From: Carallia brachiata
Taxonomy: Eukaryota; Streptophyta; Magnoliopsida; Malpighiales; Rhizophoraceae
DNA length: 64,000 bases
Reading direction: 5' to 3'
Assembly: GCA_021464245.1 (NCBI GenBank)
Contig: JADCRB010000068.1
Location: 6,868,134-6,932,133, forward strand
A program made the translations under genes and the position numbers. This document shows positions 35,985 through 47,676 of the stretch, piece after piece. The number at the start of each line of letters is the position of its first letter. Within the stretch, counting starts at the first letter, position 1. The notes below the pieces were generated by a model, which saw nothing but the letters and a program-made list of their open reading frames with translations, was not told where the DNA came from and ran no database searches.

Positions 35985-36965
35985 TAACAAGATTTGTTTC
36001 TTATTAATGTGAGACATTTCATTCTTTTAACATACCCTCGTAATACGTACTAGAACCGATTATCATGTGTCATAAGAAAACTAGACTGAAACGGGCTAAA
36101 TCGATATAAATAGGTCAAATTGACGAGTGCAGATAAGATGAGTAAACCAAACTCTGATGCTATGTCCAATAATGACAATGGACCACAAAGCCTACTAAAA
36201 ACTCAACCTGAAAGTAAGGAAAACTTATATTTATAGGAAAACTTATATTTATTACAAGTTATATTATAGACTTATTTTTTGTCAATATGAGATATTTTAC
36301 TCTTTTAACATTAGAAACAAGGTTACAATCGTTTTTTTTTTAATCAAGTAAATAACACACATGCTAAAAAGATCTGTTTATTTAAATCATGTTTCATTTG
36401 GGGTGTGGCATACCCAATGGCCCTTAAGTATAATTTGATTGCTTAATAATAGACATAAGTACGAAGCAGAAGAAGGACAAAAAAACACAGAGAAAAATGT
36501 GATAATGCAACGAAGAAAAATGTGCTTAAACTAATCACTGACATTTCTGGCATGGAAAATTGATAATTTTTTGGCTATGCTTCTCATGTGGATACAGTGT
36601 GAACTGGGAGACATAAGAGTACAATATTTTTTTTTTTAAAGTTTTATTTTTTGATAGCAATCAACTAATGTGCACAAGGACCAATTAAATCTGTGAGTAC
36701 ACCAAATATAATATGCATGGAGGCTGGTGAAAAATGCAATATCATAAAATATTACTTTTGATACATTATTCACTAGTAGTCATAAATATTGTATTTGAGG
36801 GGATTTTTGTTTTGTTGTTGCTATTGCTGTTACTAAGTGTTGTTCTTATTGTTGTTGTTGATTGCTGATTACTGCTGTTGATTGCTGTTACTTTTTAATT
36901 AAATTAGAACTAACTATTGCTAATTAAAAAATAAAATAATTATATTAGATATTTTGTTTTAACCA
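35985..36965 (-). repeat. Interspersed repeat R2, copy D (inverted)
   Basis: The reverse complement of copy A can be followed from one end to the other: CTAGTACGTATTA, CTTATGACACA, GATTTAAATAAACAGATC, GGGCCATTGGG, the CACACTGTATCCAC region, GGTCCTTGTG and the AAC/GTT-rich block. It contains both copies of the internal motif TTGACAAAAAATAAG / TTAATAAGAAACAA. It sits exactly between two LINE fragments, at 35984 and 36966. Confidence 0.65.
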
Positions 36966-36977
36966 TAGAGAGTGCAC

Positions 36978-38202
36978 AAATGATGGGGAGAACTTCCTTA
37001 TCCGTCACCTACATTCCAAATCAAGTGGATGCGAGATGGTTGTGGCAAGTTTTTCAAAAGTGGGGGTGTGTTGAGGATGGCTTTATTCTAAGGAAACGCG
37101 CCAGATTTGGGGCTAGGTTTGGTTTTGTTAGATTTTAGTTGCTAAGGGATGCGATTGAGGCAGCAAGAAGACTGAATGGAGCATGGTTCATGGAGAAGTT
37201 TGCATATTATGGGTCAAACATATAGAGAGGTTGTAGTGAGAGTGAGGGGAGGGGGGAGGATAAAGGGGTTTTCAAAAAAGGGGCTACCAGTGTTGATAAG
37301 GGGGTGGATTTGAGTATAGAAGTGGTAGTCAAGGATAATTCTTTGATGTCTTTATCCTCAACAATGGAGGAGACTGAGTGGCTCCGAAGAAGTGTCGTTG
37401 GGCTTGTAACAAATCCCCATACCATAGACTCCCTCCATGGTTATCTTCGATTGGGGGGAGAGGGGGGGTTTGTCCCTTCTTGGTTACAGTGTTAGGGGGC
37501 ACTAAGGTACTTCTCACTTTTGATTTGGCACAAGAAATGGATAAAATGTTGGCAAACGCTAGTAGTTGGATCAATCAATATTTTAGTGAATTGAAGCCAT
37601 GGGATCCAAATGTGGTGTGTTTAGACAGGATGGTATGGTTGTGGATCTGACGACCTTCCTCTCTAAGGCTGGAATCAGATGTTCTTATCTCAATATAACA
37701 GTAAATGGAGTACCTTTCTTGGATTGGATGTGTCCTCAGACCAGAGATGGTGTTTAAACTCTTATTGTGTGTTGTTTTTGATGTCTCTTGGTACTGTTAT
37801 TCCAAGTTCAGCTAAGATTTGCATTGATGGAAAACCATTTGTTGTGAGTTCGGGGGTAAAGATTATGTCGCCAACACATGTTTTGATAGTGCAAAAGGAA
37901 ACGATAACATGGGAGTCCTCTCAGTCATTTGAAGCTTCAATAGCAATAGGCAGAATGGGGAACCAATGGGGTGGTTTCAATTTGCATCTTAGGTCTCAAC
38001 AGGGGTGGATGTTGTTAGCACGCCGACGGTAGAGAGAGGCTGGTATAGAATGCGTGATTTTGAGGAGCTGTTGAGTATAAGACCTTGTGACAAGTGGACA
38101 GTGAGGGTGCTTGACATGTTTACGGCACAACCTGAATCTAATCTCAAAATCCAAGTGGTCACTACTGAAAATTGGGATGAGAAGCAAGGTTTGGGTAGCT
38201 AG
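36978..38202 (+). pseudogene. LINE ORF1 with RRM-like domain
   Basis: Starts near an ATG (MGRTSLSVTYIPNQVDARWL) and continues QVFQKWGCVEDGFILRK, RFGARFGFVRF, the RNP pattern of an RRM; plant L1 ORF1 proteins of this class bind RNA through such a domain. Later parts read SVVGLVTNPHTIDSL, then FSELKPWDPNVVCLDRMVWL and NSKWSTFLGLDVSSDQR, in different frames. At least four breaks are present. Confidence 0.75.
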
Positions 38203-38929
38203 ACTATGGGTAAAAATGGGCCTCCAAAGTCACAAGTTATAGGCTTAGATGCTTCACATAGAGACTTGAGCCCTTTAGAGGCAGTGCCATCCTTATTGGA
38301 TTCAAAGGAAATAGGTATTGAAGATTTGGATCATTCTTGCTTGGAATCAAATAAGCCACATATCAATTATTGTGTTGCTAAATAAGACAAAGATGGCAAG
38401 GATCTATGCATTGATTGCCTTCTTGGTTCTTGACTAAAGGACAAAAACCCAATCTAGACAAGGGCTCGGTCTTTGTGGTGCCTGAAGATAACATCTCTAG
38501 AGACTTTTCAGGTGATGAGTTACGAACAACAACCAAGAGCTAGTGAAGAATTCTCAGCGTCAAAGTTAAGGGTCCTGTGGGTAAGCAAGTAGAGAAGAAA
38601 GTGTCTAATAAGAGAGCTCCAGTGGTACCAGAAAACCAAAAAGGAAAGGGCTAGTACATGAACCTCTGAGAGAAGTAATGTCAGATGAAGCTCAAGTGTT
38701 AGATAGTCACATCAATTTATGAAACAAGATATTGAGTATGGAAGCCAAACGGATTTGGGAGGTAGAAAAAACTTGGCTTACATCCTGTTGACGGGGAAGA
38801 GGTAGTATTACTGTGACTTGAGGAATTGGAAGAAGAGGAGGCTATAGCAGTAAGGGATTAAGATTGGTAAGTTTCTTCATTTTGGTTGACCTGATGGGAT
38901 TTGAGTTATTTAATGTTATTAACAATTGT

Positions 38930-39807
38930 GAATGTAAGAGGTTTGGGTACGTAAGTCGACTAAAAGGAAAGCGATTAGAAAATGGATTATGAAGCTGCAA
39001 CCGAGTATGGTATTGCTACAGGAAACAAAGCTTCAACTGTTTGATGATTCTACTTTATGATAGTTGTGGCGATCATCGGGAATCCAATACCTATTTTCTA
39101 AAGCTTAAGGCTCTGCAGGTGGTTTGGCCCTTCTTTGGGATAGTGGGATTTTTCTAGTACAGAATAAACTGATTGGAAGAAGATTTATTCTTGCCAAAGG
39201 TACTTTTAAGCCACTTAATAAGACTTTAATCTTTGTCAATATTTATGCTCCAACTGATCCTAATGATCAATTACTCTTTTGGGATGAGTTAAGAAATTTG
39301 AAGTTGGCTTTTGTGGGTTTGTGGGTATTGGATGGGACTTTAATACAATGCTTAGTGCTGAGCAGAGGCTTCGAGTTTCAGATGACACTCAGGCAATACA
39401 ACAATTTGTGAATTTTGTGAATGATATGGAACTAATTGATTTGCCGTTGTCTAGGCGAAAGTACACTTGGAGCAACTATAGGGTCAATCCTTCTTCTAGC
39501 AGAATTGATCGGTTTATCATGGATGTTGAATGGCATGTGCTTGTGGCAAATCTTTCGTAGTGGACTGTGCTTTGTCCCTTCTCAGACCACTGTGGCATTT
39601 GTGTAGGGGTAGACAAGGTGATTTGGGGTCTTATCCCATTTCGTTTTTTTAATCATTGGTTCCTCGATCAAGAGGCAAAAAATAGGATCGTGCAGTGTTG
39701 GAAAGGGTCAATGGTGCATAGGAAGCCGAGAAAGAAGCTTTTTTTAAAATTTAAAAGTGTGAAACAATGTTTGAAAAGTTGGTGCATGGAGGTAAGACAA
39801 GCTAAAT
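38930..39807 (+). pseudogene. LINE endonuclease domain remnant
   Basis: APE-type endonuclease that would nick the target site. Visible parts: NVRGLG and VLLQETKLQ (about 38925-39040), GGLALLWDSGIFL (39120), LIFVNIYAPTDPNDQLLFWD, DFNTMLSAEQRLRVSDD after a frameshift at about 39320, SRRKYTWSNY, SRIDRFIMD and a PFSDHCGI terminus. In the GDFN motif Gly is replaced by Trp (GWDFN). It ends at the LTR insertion. Confidence 0.8.
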
Positions 39808-39809
39808 GA

Positions 39810-40600
39810 TGTGAACCTGACCAGCACCCTCATTCAAAGACACTAGGGGTTCTATTTCTACAAAAAGAACAAGGCTTGGTTAACTTAATTCAAGCCCAAG
39901 ATTGAGGATACAGGGCTGTTTGTGCAAAGATCATTAAACCTCACGAAGGCCGCATTATTTTTGGTTAATTTTGTTTATTAGGCCATAATCTTTGTTATTT
40001 AGGGTTTATTATATGTGCCACCATTCTATTTAAAGGCTGGCTAAATCTTATTTGGGAAGATTTGTTTTGTTTCCTTTGATTTAGTTATTCCACACAAGTT
40101 GAGGATTAAAATTGTACCTTCCTTTTTAAGTTCAATCCTTATTTAGGAAGTTCTTAGGTGAATCCTATTCTGATTCTAGGTTTTCTAAAAGGCTATAAAT
40201 ACCTTGTTAAAGCCTTAGAACTAGCAGACTTTGTTAGAGAGTTATTGGGAAGGAATAAACTATCCTACTTTGTTCTTTTGAAAACTTTGTGATTTCATCA
40301 AATTAGTCTTGTACTGAATAAATCAAACTTATCATTCACATCTCAAATTGTTCTTGAGTGTGAATTTCTACCATTTCATCTTGTTATAACTTTGGTTCAT
40401 GTCTCTTATAGATATCGGGTTTCGGTTCCACTCATTACCTTGGTTCTTGTCTTTATTATAGATACTAGGTTTTGGTTTTCTTTTATTGAATCCTATTTAG
40501 CTTTTTGGGGTGTTTTAACAACGTATCGGTGTTGGGTTTTACCTTTCTAGGTGTGGTTCGTATGACTAAGATAGGCTAAGGATGATAGCATGGAAGTAGT
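39810..40600 (+). mobile_element. LTR-retrotransposon fragment inserted in the LINE
   Basis: The insert begins TGTGAACCTGACC after the LINE endonuclease and has LTR features: TATAAATACC (about 40195), GAATAAACT and GTACTGAATAAATCAAAC downstream. A plausible LTR end is TTTTAACA (40520), followed by a weak match to a tRNA-iMet primer site. After about 40600 LINE coding sequence resumes (FLTEEDKSEPFALKGEYW). The second LTR and a clear target duplication were not found, so the right edge is approximate. Confidence 0.5.
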
Positions 40601-40619
40601 TTGTCGTAGAATGGAGCAA

Positions 40620-41378
40620 ATCTAATCCAAATAAGAAATTCGGTTTCTAACTGAGGAAGACAAATCTGAGCCTTTTGCTTTAAAAGGTGAATATTGGGAG
40701 ATTTTGAAGAAAGAAGAAATGGAGTGGGCTTAAAAGGCTAGAGTGACATAGTTACAAAAAGGTGACAAGAATACGAAATATTTTGAAATTCTTACAGCTA
40801 ATAGAAAACAAATTAACAAAATTGAGGGTCTTCTAATTGATGGGAAGGTTCGATCAGATCCTTGTCAAGTTAGAGGAGCTATTTTCGACCATTTTTCTCA
40901 GCAATTTGTTACCTCAATCAGACCATGTATGGCTGTGGACAACTATTTCTTTAGCAAGATTTCGGGGGTAAATGGTTCTTGGTTAGAACGACCATTTTTA
41001 GAGGAAGAGGTGCAGATGGCTATAAGGAAGTGTGATGGCAATAAAGCCCCATGACCCGATGGTTTCAATCTTTATTTTCCAAAAAAAAAAAAATGGAAAC
41101 TTATAAAGAATGAGGTTATGGAAGTCTAAAGTTGGAAGTCTGAAGTTGGCCAACTACCGATACGATACTTGGGCCTTCCCCTTGGAGTCAATCCAAGAGC
41201 AAAAGAAATATGGTACCCTGTGATTCAGAGGGTAGAAGCAAGATTAGCAAGATGGAATGTTCGTTACCTTTCTAAGGCCGGCTGGTTAGTTTTGATCAAA
41301 TCTTGTCTAAATTCATTGCCAATGTATTATCTTTCACTTCTCAAAATGTCGAGAATTGTGAAGGATAAACTTTAACAA
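40620..41378 (+). pseudogene. LINE reverse transcriptase remnant lacking the catalytic core
   Basis: The N-terminal RT part (LQKGDKNTKYFEILTANRKQ, KISGVNG, EEEVQMAIRKCDGNKAP, then stop and PDGFNLYF) is followed by an A run at 41081-41093. The sequence then continues at the RT thumb region (YRYDTWAFPLGVNPRAKEIW, WNVRYLSKAGWLVLIKSCLN). The palm motifs between them, including the Asp-containing A motif and FADD, are gone, a loss of several hundred bases. Confidence 0.8.
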
Positions 41379-42372
41379 TTACAACAAGGATTTTTTTGGG
41401 GGGGACGAGAAAGGAAGACAGGTTCATTATGTGTCTTGGGGATTGATTTGTAGAAGTAAATTAAATGGAGGTCTAGGGATTGGAAGATAGGAACGAAATG
41501 GCTTTGGAGAGCAGTGAATGATGATAAGGCTTTATGGGTGAGGGCACTGAAAGCTAGATATAGAGACTGGAAGCTCTGGGCTTGGAAGTGGGAAGTTTGC
41601 TCACAAAGATTGCCACCAACTTGGAGGGGTATATGGTATGTGGCACAAGAAGGGGAATATGCTAATTTGGTAACATCAAATCTCTTTTTTAGCATTGGTA
41701 ATGGCAGCTTGGTTGATTTCTGGGACCATGTTTGGGTTGGGAAGTCTACTCTCCAGTTTCGTTTCCCTAAAGTATTTGAACTGGCATGCATTAAAACAGC
41801 CTTGTGTCATTATTTGGAAGCTGGATTGATGGAAAATGGCAATGGAATTTCAATGGAAGAGCTTTTTTTCAATTGGAAAAAGCAATAGTATAATGAGTTC
41901 ATGATAGTAATCGAAAGTGTCCACCTTGTTAGGGACCAAGAAGTTGGGCTTTTGTGGAAATGAGATAAATATGGTCAATTCATAGTTAAATCAATTTGCG
42001 ATTTGATAGACGAAAGGAGAGGAAATCCAATGGGGATTGAGCCCTCTATTTGGAGGGGCTTGGCACCACCAAAAGTTGAGGTCTTTTGTTGGCAGCTCCT
42101 CCTAGACAGAGTTTTAGTGGGTGATAGGCTGTCTCACATTTTACGGGCTAGTTTCTCTTATGTGCTTTGCTCATTATGCCACCGAAAAGTGGAAACAGTC
42201 TCTCACCTATTTTTACATTGCGAGCAAGTGTGGAAGGTATGGAATAGGTGCTTATGGTGGTGGAACGTTAGTTGGGTGGCTAACCCCACTATTAGGTCTC
42301 TTTGGGAGTCTTGGGAGCATATTGGAAAAGGTGTTTTGTCAAAAGTGGTGTTTCTATGCGATCGTGTGGTCT
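41379..42372 (+). pseudogene. LINE C-terminal region with zf-RVT-like domain
   Basis: Read across frame changes: FFWGG, WLWRAVNDDKALWVRALKAR, GNGSLVDFWDHVWVG (41514-41888), then WRGLAPPKVEVFCWQLLLDR, CSLCHRKVETVSHLFLHC (42003-42372). The last is the Cys/His zf-RVT signature found after RT in plant LINEs. It is cut by the TRIM at a GGTCT target. Confidence 0.8.
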
Positions 42373-42701
42373 TGTTAAATTTTATGGCGCATGTGGAATA
42401 TGGGGGCTCGCCACCTCAGTGCGGAATGCACGGGCTCACATGACGCTCTGAATTTTTCTCGACACCTGGGACTCGGCTTTTGCATATCCGGACTCCAGGC
42501 TTTGAGGTCGACCTCTCACATCACGAGTATACGACACAAGCAACAAATAAATGAAGCCATAAACACCACATCTTACCAAAACCAATTGGCTTGGAAATGG
42601 GTCCTTTTAGCGTCATTTATATAGTGCTTTTCTCCCTACACTCCTTATCAATGTGAGAGTTTTTTGCATTGCCTTGAGACTCATCACTTGCAACTCCAAC
42701 A
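42373..42701 (-). repeat. 3' LTR of the TRIM
   Basis: 329 bp, TG...CA ends on the plus strand (TGTTAAAT to CTCCAACA). It matches 42879-43205 with scattered differences. The reversed TATA-like TTTATATAG lies at about 42615. Confidence 0.92.
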
Positions 42702-42713
42702 CTCCCCTTCAAG
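42702..42713 (-). other. Polypurine tract of the TRIM
   Basis: CTTGAAGGGGAG on the minus strand directly abuts the 3' LTR. Confidence 0.8.
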
Positions 42714-42866
42714 TGTGAGTCTTTGTTGCTTTGTGAGTCTCTGCACAGCGAATTGGGCTTTTTGGTTATTTCTTAGGACATGCCAACACAGTTACTCAGC
42801 TGCTCACACGGGCTTAGCTTCTCAACGGCTGCGTCTATCATTCACAGGCCCCTTAAGATCATTTTC

Positions 42867-42878
42867 GCTCTGATACCA
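42867..42878 (-). other. Primer-binding site of the TRIM, tRNA-iMet type
   Basis: TGGTATCAGAGC on the minus strand, directly next to the 5' LTR. It is an exact match to the site in the copia element at 17249-17260. Confidence 0.93.
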
Positions 42879-43205
42879 TGTTGAATTTTAGGGCGCATGT
42901 AGAATACGCGGGCTCGTCACCTCAGTGCGGAATGCGTGGGCTCACATGACACTCTGAATTTTTCTCGGCACCCGGGACTCGGCTTCTGCATATCCGGACT
43001 CCGAGTTTTGAGGTTGACTTCCCACACCACGAGTATACGGAACAAGTAACAAACAAATAAAGTCATGAACACCACATCTTACCAAAATCAATTGGCTTGG
43101 AAATAAGTCCTTTAGCTTCATTTATATAGTGCTTGCTCCCTACACTCATTATCCATGCGGGAGTTTTTTGCATTGCCTTGAGACTCATCACTTGCAACTC
43201 CGACA
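42879..43205 (-). repeat. 5' LTR of the TRIM
   Basis: 327 bp from TGTTGAAT to CTCCGACA on the plus strand, partner of 42373-42701. Confidence 0.92.
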
Positions 43206-43495
43206 GGTCTATTTGGCTTGCTCATAATAAAGTAGTTTTTCAAAGAAATGTCTGATTTTGTTCTAAATATTTCTAAGATTGTGGTGGTGTCTAAACCACC
43301 AAGGAATAAAGAGTTGCTGGCACGGGAGTCTCCTCCAGCCCATCATTTAAAATTTAACGCTGATGGGGCTGTTTTTGGTAATGTCGGATTGGCTGGAATT
43401 GGAGGGGTCTTGCAAGGGCAGGACGGTATTGTGAGATGCATATTTTGTATTCCAATTAGCAGTGTTAATCTCACTTTGGCTGAAAATCAAAACAC
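43206..43495 (+). pseudogene. LINE RNase H domain remnant
   Basis: The LINE continues after the TRIM: LKFNADGAVFGNVGLAGIGG, GQDGIVRCIFCIPIS and LTLAE, the first strand with its catalytic Asp and the start of the Glu helix of a plant LINE RNase H. It then runs into unrelated sequence. The rest of the domain is lost. Confidence 0.75.
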
Positions 43496-43598
43496 AGAAT
43501 TCAAATCCTATTTCAAATTGATTACAACAAAATCGTTAAGGTTCATCGTATTTTGATTTTTGAATGGAAAAAAAATAGAGAAATTAAATTATGAGGAA

Positions 43599-43912
43599 GC
43601 AAAAGTTACTAAGGCACAAGTAATTTTTTTTTTTTTTTAAAAAAGAAAGAAGCTAACAAGATATCCATATCCTGGCAATTGAGATAATCAATATCCCAAC
43701 GGAAGATTAGCAGTAGTAGAGGTAGGATATCTGTAAAGCCAATCTAACCAAAAGAGCAAAAGTTACTGAGGCACAAGTAATATATCTATATTTTTTTTTT
43801 AAAGAAAGAAGCTAACAAGATATCCATATCCTGGCAGTTGAGATAATCAATATCCCAACGGAAGATTAGCAGTAGTCGAGGTAGGACATCTGTAAAGCCA
43901 AACTGACCAAAA
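43599..43912. repeat. 157-bp tandem duplication
   Basis: Two adjacent copies beginning GCAAAAGTTACT (43599 and 43756) with few differences outside the T tract. The unit contains AAGATATCCATATCCTGGCA and GGAAGATTAGCAGTAGT. Function unknown. Confidence 0.85.
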
Positions 43913-46900
43913 GCTTATTTTAAAGAGTGGGAGTCGGAGTAGAAGTAGGAGATGTCCATGCATGAATCAGTTATACATTTTATTTTGTATATAATGTCAA
44001 ACTGACCAGTACTCATTCTTCTTATTTCATTCTCATTCTAGGGGTTCTCACGATTGACAAGATTTTGTGTGCTTTGAACACCCTTTTTTAATTTCCGTAC
44101 TTAAATGACAAAAGGATTCAACAAATTTTCTAGCTTAAATTTCCCCCATTTCCCTTTGCCAATTGCATTAGTGGATGCTCGATTGGTCTTCACCCTGATC
44201 ACCAGAATCGGAATTCGGTTTGGTTCTGGAGAAAAGTTGCTCGTCATCACATCTGGTAATAGCTCACTAACCTACACGTACATCACATATATTCATGCTC
44301 TTTAATGTTGACGAAGTATATAAATGCATTGATGGCTTTGATCTCGTTAGTTAGATGTTTTCTTAATTTCCTTTTTCCTTAATTTACTTATTTTGTGTTG
44401 GTTCATTAATTAAGCTCAGGGTGCCTCATATTATAAAGATGTCACAGATGTTAGTCAGAGCCGGGTTCTAGAATGCAGTAGTAAAATGAATATATTTGCA
44501 CATAATCCAATAAAAGGTTACAGACTGTAGCTTAATTGGGGTTAATGGATACATGGAGTACAGTGGAGTGGAGTGGGATCTTTGATGGAAACAATTCCAG
44601 GATTGCCACATTTATAGAAAACGAGACAATTCTGATGTAACCACTCTAGAAATGAAATAAGAGTCCAATTACATAGTTCTCACAAAAGTGAGACACGGAG
44701 TACACATCGATCAGTTTTTTTTTTTTTTTTTTGCAACCAGAGACCTTTTTTTTTTGTTCGATAAAAATATATTACACTTGGCATAATAGGTTACTAGCAC
44801 CAATTTATATGGAGCTATTTCTTTCATGAATAGTATAGTTGTTATCTATATATGTGCATCACTTAATTATTCTATATGGCCACGTCAAGAATGATTATAG
44901 TGGTGAATATTTAGTGGAAGATATCGGTTGAGAGTAGTAGAAATCTTCTGTTGTGAGTAAATGCAAATAAATTGATAGAACTTCTTCCTACAAACCAAGT
45001 AATGGTTGCATGTTTTTTTTGTAGTTTAGAAGATTGATAGTCAATAGCATATATAGTAGAATTGAAGGCTTCCGAGATGGCACCACGGCCTAGCCTAAGA
45101 AGGCTTCTATAAGTTCATTACGCATAAAAATCAATCTTTTTTTTCCTAAGATTTTGTTATTGTGAATAACTGATGTCTATATATATATTTTTTATTTTGT
45201 GGTACAGATGGCAAATTTTGAAAATCTTGATAATGTCCTAAGTAACAACATTGAAAGTGAAAATAAATGATTTCGGTGGAGGGGATAACAATGGGGCAGA
45301 TGGCAATAAGTGTGGGCACTCTAGGTGTGCTCGCCTAACCTTGCTGCTAACACAGTAACCCTCCTCCTTCTCTAGTAAGCTCCATCTCCTCCTCCAACTT
45401 ACTTCTTATTATTTATTTATTTATTTCCTTATTATTATTATTATTATATAATTAAATAATGTGGTTGTTGGATTGTTGGCTCTGTTATGGGATTCAGATC
45501 CTCAAATATTCCTTGAATATATACATGCTAGAATATTATGATATATTCATCAATTCAATTCAATTGCATGCTTGTTTCTCATTTACCTGTCCTAATTAAT
45601 TAAATTTAGTTCTTTCTTTTTTAGTATTTGAAGATGCATTCACATGCAAGTATGTGATCAAACCGTTGTCTTTGGACAACTGTCCTTTGCCTTTGGGTCG
45701 CGACAACTGCGGAGGGCTACCGTTTCTGATTCTATCCTGACCGAGGCAACTCCATTCCAAATTCTGTTTCGTTCCACAGCGCTAGCTTTTGCGTCTCCTT
45801 CAACCTTGCTACGTGAGCAGTCACAGTCTTTCCTTGTATTATTATTAGATTCTTACAACAATTCACTGCTTTTTTGCCGAGCTACCTCTGTTACTACCTT
45901 TTGCTATTGCTATTGTTTGTTTGTAAGCACTGGCGCTCTTCTGCTAGTTGTGAAACTTCCTTAAATTATTGTTAGATTTTTTCTTTGTTTGTTATTATTC
46001 GCCATATATAGAGATGGATCCCTTGTCTTTTTCCTCTCACACTAATCCTATACATGATATATGCCCATGCACATCGGAAACATTTGAACTCATTGATGCC
46101 AGTCCTCACATCTGCAATACTAATCTTTTTTTTTTTTTCTTTTTTTGAGACTTAGTTATTTTAGATTACTAATGTTTATGTTATTTTTTGTTTTGTGGTG
46201 CTATTTACAGGTTTTGGAGATCTTGATGATATCCTAAGTAAGATCATTGCCTCACTTTTCACGCAAACCATTTTAACTGCTTCCTCTGGGAGAAGAATTG
46301 GATGGTGATTGTGGAGGAATGAAGGGGATTGAGGCATCCAAGAAGTCGTCATCGCCACCACCAGACGGGAATCCCATGGTGGCGTCGGAGGGGTGAGATG
46401 AAAGAGAAGAAATGAGATATTGTTGTCATCCTTTTGCACAAATAATGAAATTGATCAGTGGTTACATGCTGTTTTATTTGTCTTTTTTTTTTTTTGGACG
46501 TTGCTTGATCATGTCAAAATATACTACTCACTGTAAATCCCCTATACAGAGATGAATGAACTAGAAATATAAAAGTGTTACCACATAAAAATTTGCTTGA
46601 GGTTACAATTTTTATTTTGTTTATTTATGGGATATTTTTTTTATAAATGAGTTAATGACTTTTTTTGCACTTAAGTGAATGACTTTTAAAGAACAACAAT
46701 GTAGTTACAATATAATGCAAATAAAATCATTAATTATACCTGATTATAGAGCTTTCCTTAACTCTTATTTTCTTTAACTATTGTTTTAACATAAAGGTAA
46801 TTTAGGAAACTAAAATAAAATTAAAAGGAAAATTATGCATACATATGTACACACACATATATAACTATTTTTTATGTCCTCTAATTAGGCTTTTTTTTTT

Positions 46901-46989
46901 TTTTTAAACTGTGGTGGGTCGTTGTTTAGCTCTCTCTGTTCATTGAACATACCTAGAGACCAATACAAGTCCAAATCATTGAAATGATT
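43913..46989. other. Unassigned region with a diverged duplication
   Basis: Exon-like words GATCTTGATGATATCCTAAG (about 46220) and AATCTTGATAATGTCCTAAG (about 45225) follow similar T-rich, intron-like stretches ending in an AG, suggesting a diverged duplication of an exon. Open frames at 45644-45964 (plus) and 46176-46439 (minus) have mixed composition but no family I recognise. A gene may be hidden here, but the sequence alone does not support a model. Confidence 0.35.
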
Positions 46990-47219
46990 GGCTTTTTTTT
47001 TTTAAGTCAAAGAAGATGTTATTCTTATTACTCAGTAGGACTACAATCTACATCTTCTTTAATAATATCATGGACATAATAAAGACAGAGTTCTGCTGAT
47101 AGTTGCTGGTTCGGTTGGTTGATCGCCAACTTCGCCAAAGCATGAGCTGCGTTGTTTGTAGACCGGCTGGAAAACTTAGCAGTAAAACTTGTAAACTTTG
47201 TAGTCATAAAGCCGATGTC

Positions 47220-47534
47220 CTAGGCAATTTGACCAGGATAGGACCAACTATTCTTCCCACTTTTCACCCGTTGGATAGCAAGCATGCTATCTGACTCAAC
47301 TATCACATTCAGCAAGGACTTAGATTGAGCTATTTCAACAGCCATTCGAATGGCAATAAGTTCTGCAACTTCGACAGGGAAAATTCCCACCACATATTTG
47401 GAGCAGAGAAAAACTGGTGCCCCTGTTTCATTTCTACAGATCACTCCAATTCCAATCCCACCTTCCCCCATTGCAGCATCAGTGTTGATTTTTAAAATAC
47501 CGGTGTAGGAAGTTGCCATCTGGTTGGAAAGCAA
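47220..47534 (-). pseudogene. LINE RNase H domain
   Basis: Reads TGILKINTDAAMGEGGIGIG, VAELIAIRMAVEIAQS and LLNVIVESDSMLAI, giving the Asp, Glu and Asp of the RNase H active site, as in RVT_3-type domains of plant LINEs. It stops soon after; a later degraded part includes AAHALAKLA at about 47145. It is out of frame with the preceding WSIWNARNAFTHG segment (47492-47680). Confidence 0.85.
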
Positions 47535-47676
47535 TTTGTTTCGGTTGTATTGGGCAGCCAGTTCTCCTTTTGAAAGTCGTTGAGCAGGGCCATTGCTGTT
47601 TCGACAATTCCCTTTGGTCCCCTTAACTCCTTACCATGAGTGAAAGCGTTTCGCGCATTCCATATAGACCAAGCTA

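Larger units (their letters stand above)
42373..43205 (-). mobile_element. TRIM retrotransposon, 833 bp, with perfect target duplication
   Basis: Two LTRs of about 328 bp flank an internal region of only 177 bp that has a primer-binding site and a polypurine tract but no coding sequence, which defines a terminal-repeat retrotransposon in miniature. The flanking GGTCT (42368-42372 and 43206-43210) is a perfect 5-bp target duplication. Orientation is minus, from primer site and tract. Its movement must have depended on another element's proteins. Confidence 0.93.
36966..43495 (+). mobile_element. L1-type LINE, long but internally deleted and interrupted
   Basis: Order on the plus strand: ORF1 with an RRM-like N-terminus, endonuclease, RT N-terminus, RT C-terminal region, zf-RVT-like domain and RNase H. 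It is interrupted by an LTR fragment (39810-40600) and a TRIM (42373-43205). The RT segment between the PDGF-type motif (about 41058) and the YLGLPLG motif (about 41167) is missing, including the FADD catalytic box. The 3' UTR and tail are absent, so the end at about 43495 is approximate. Stops and frameshifts occur throughout; it is inactive. Confidence 0.88.

Noticed and set aside
45644..45964. Plus-strand open frame of 106 codons as a gene
   Set aside because: No recognisable domain, no start context and no clear splice structure; left as unassigned.
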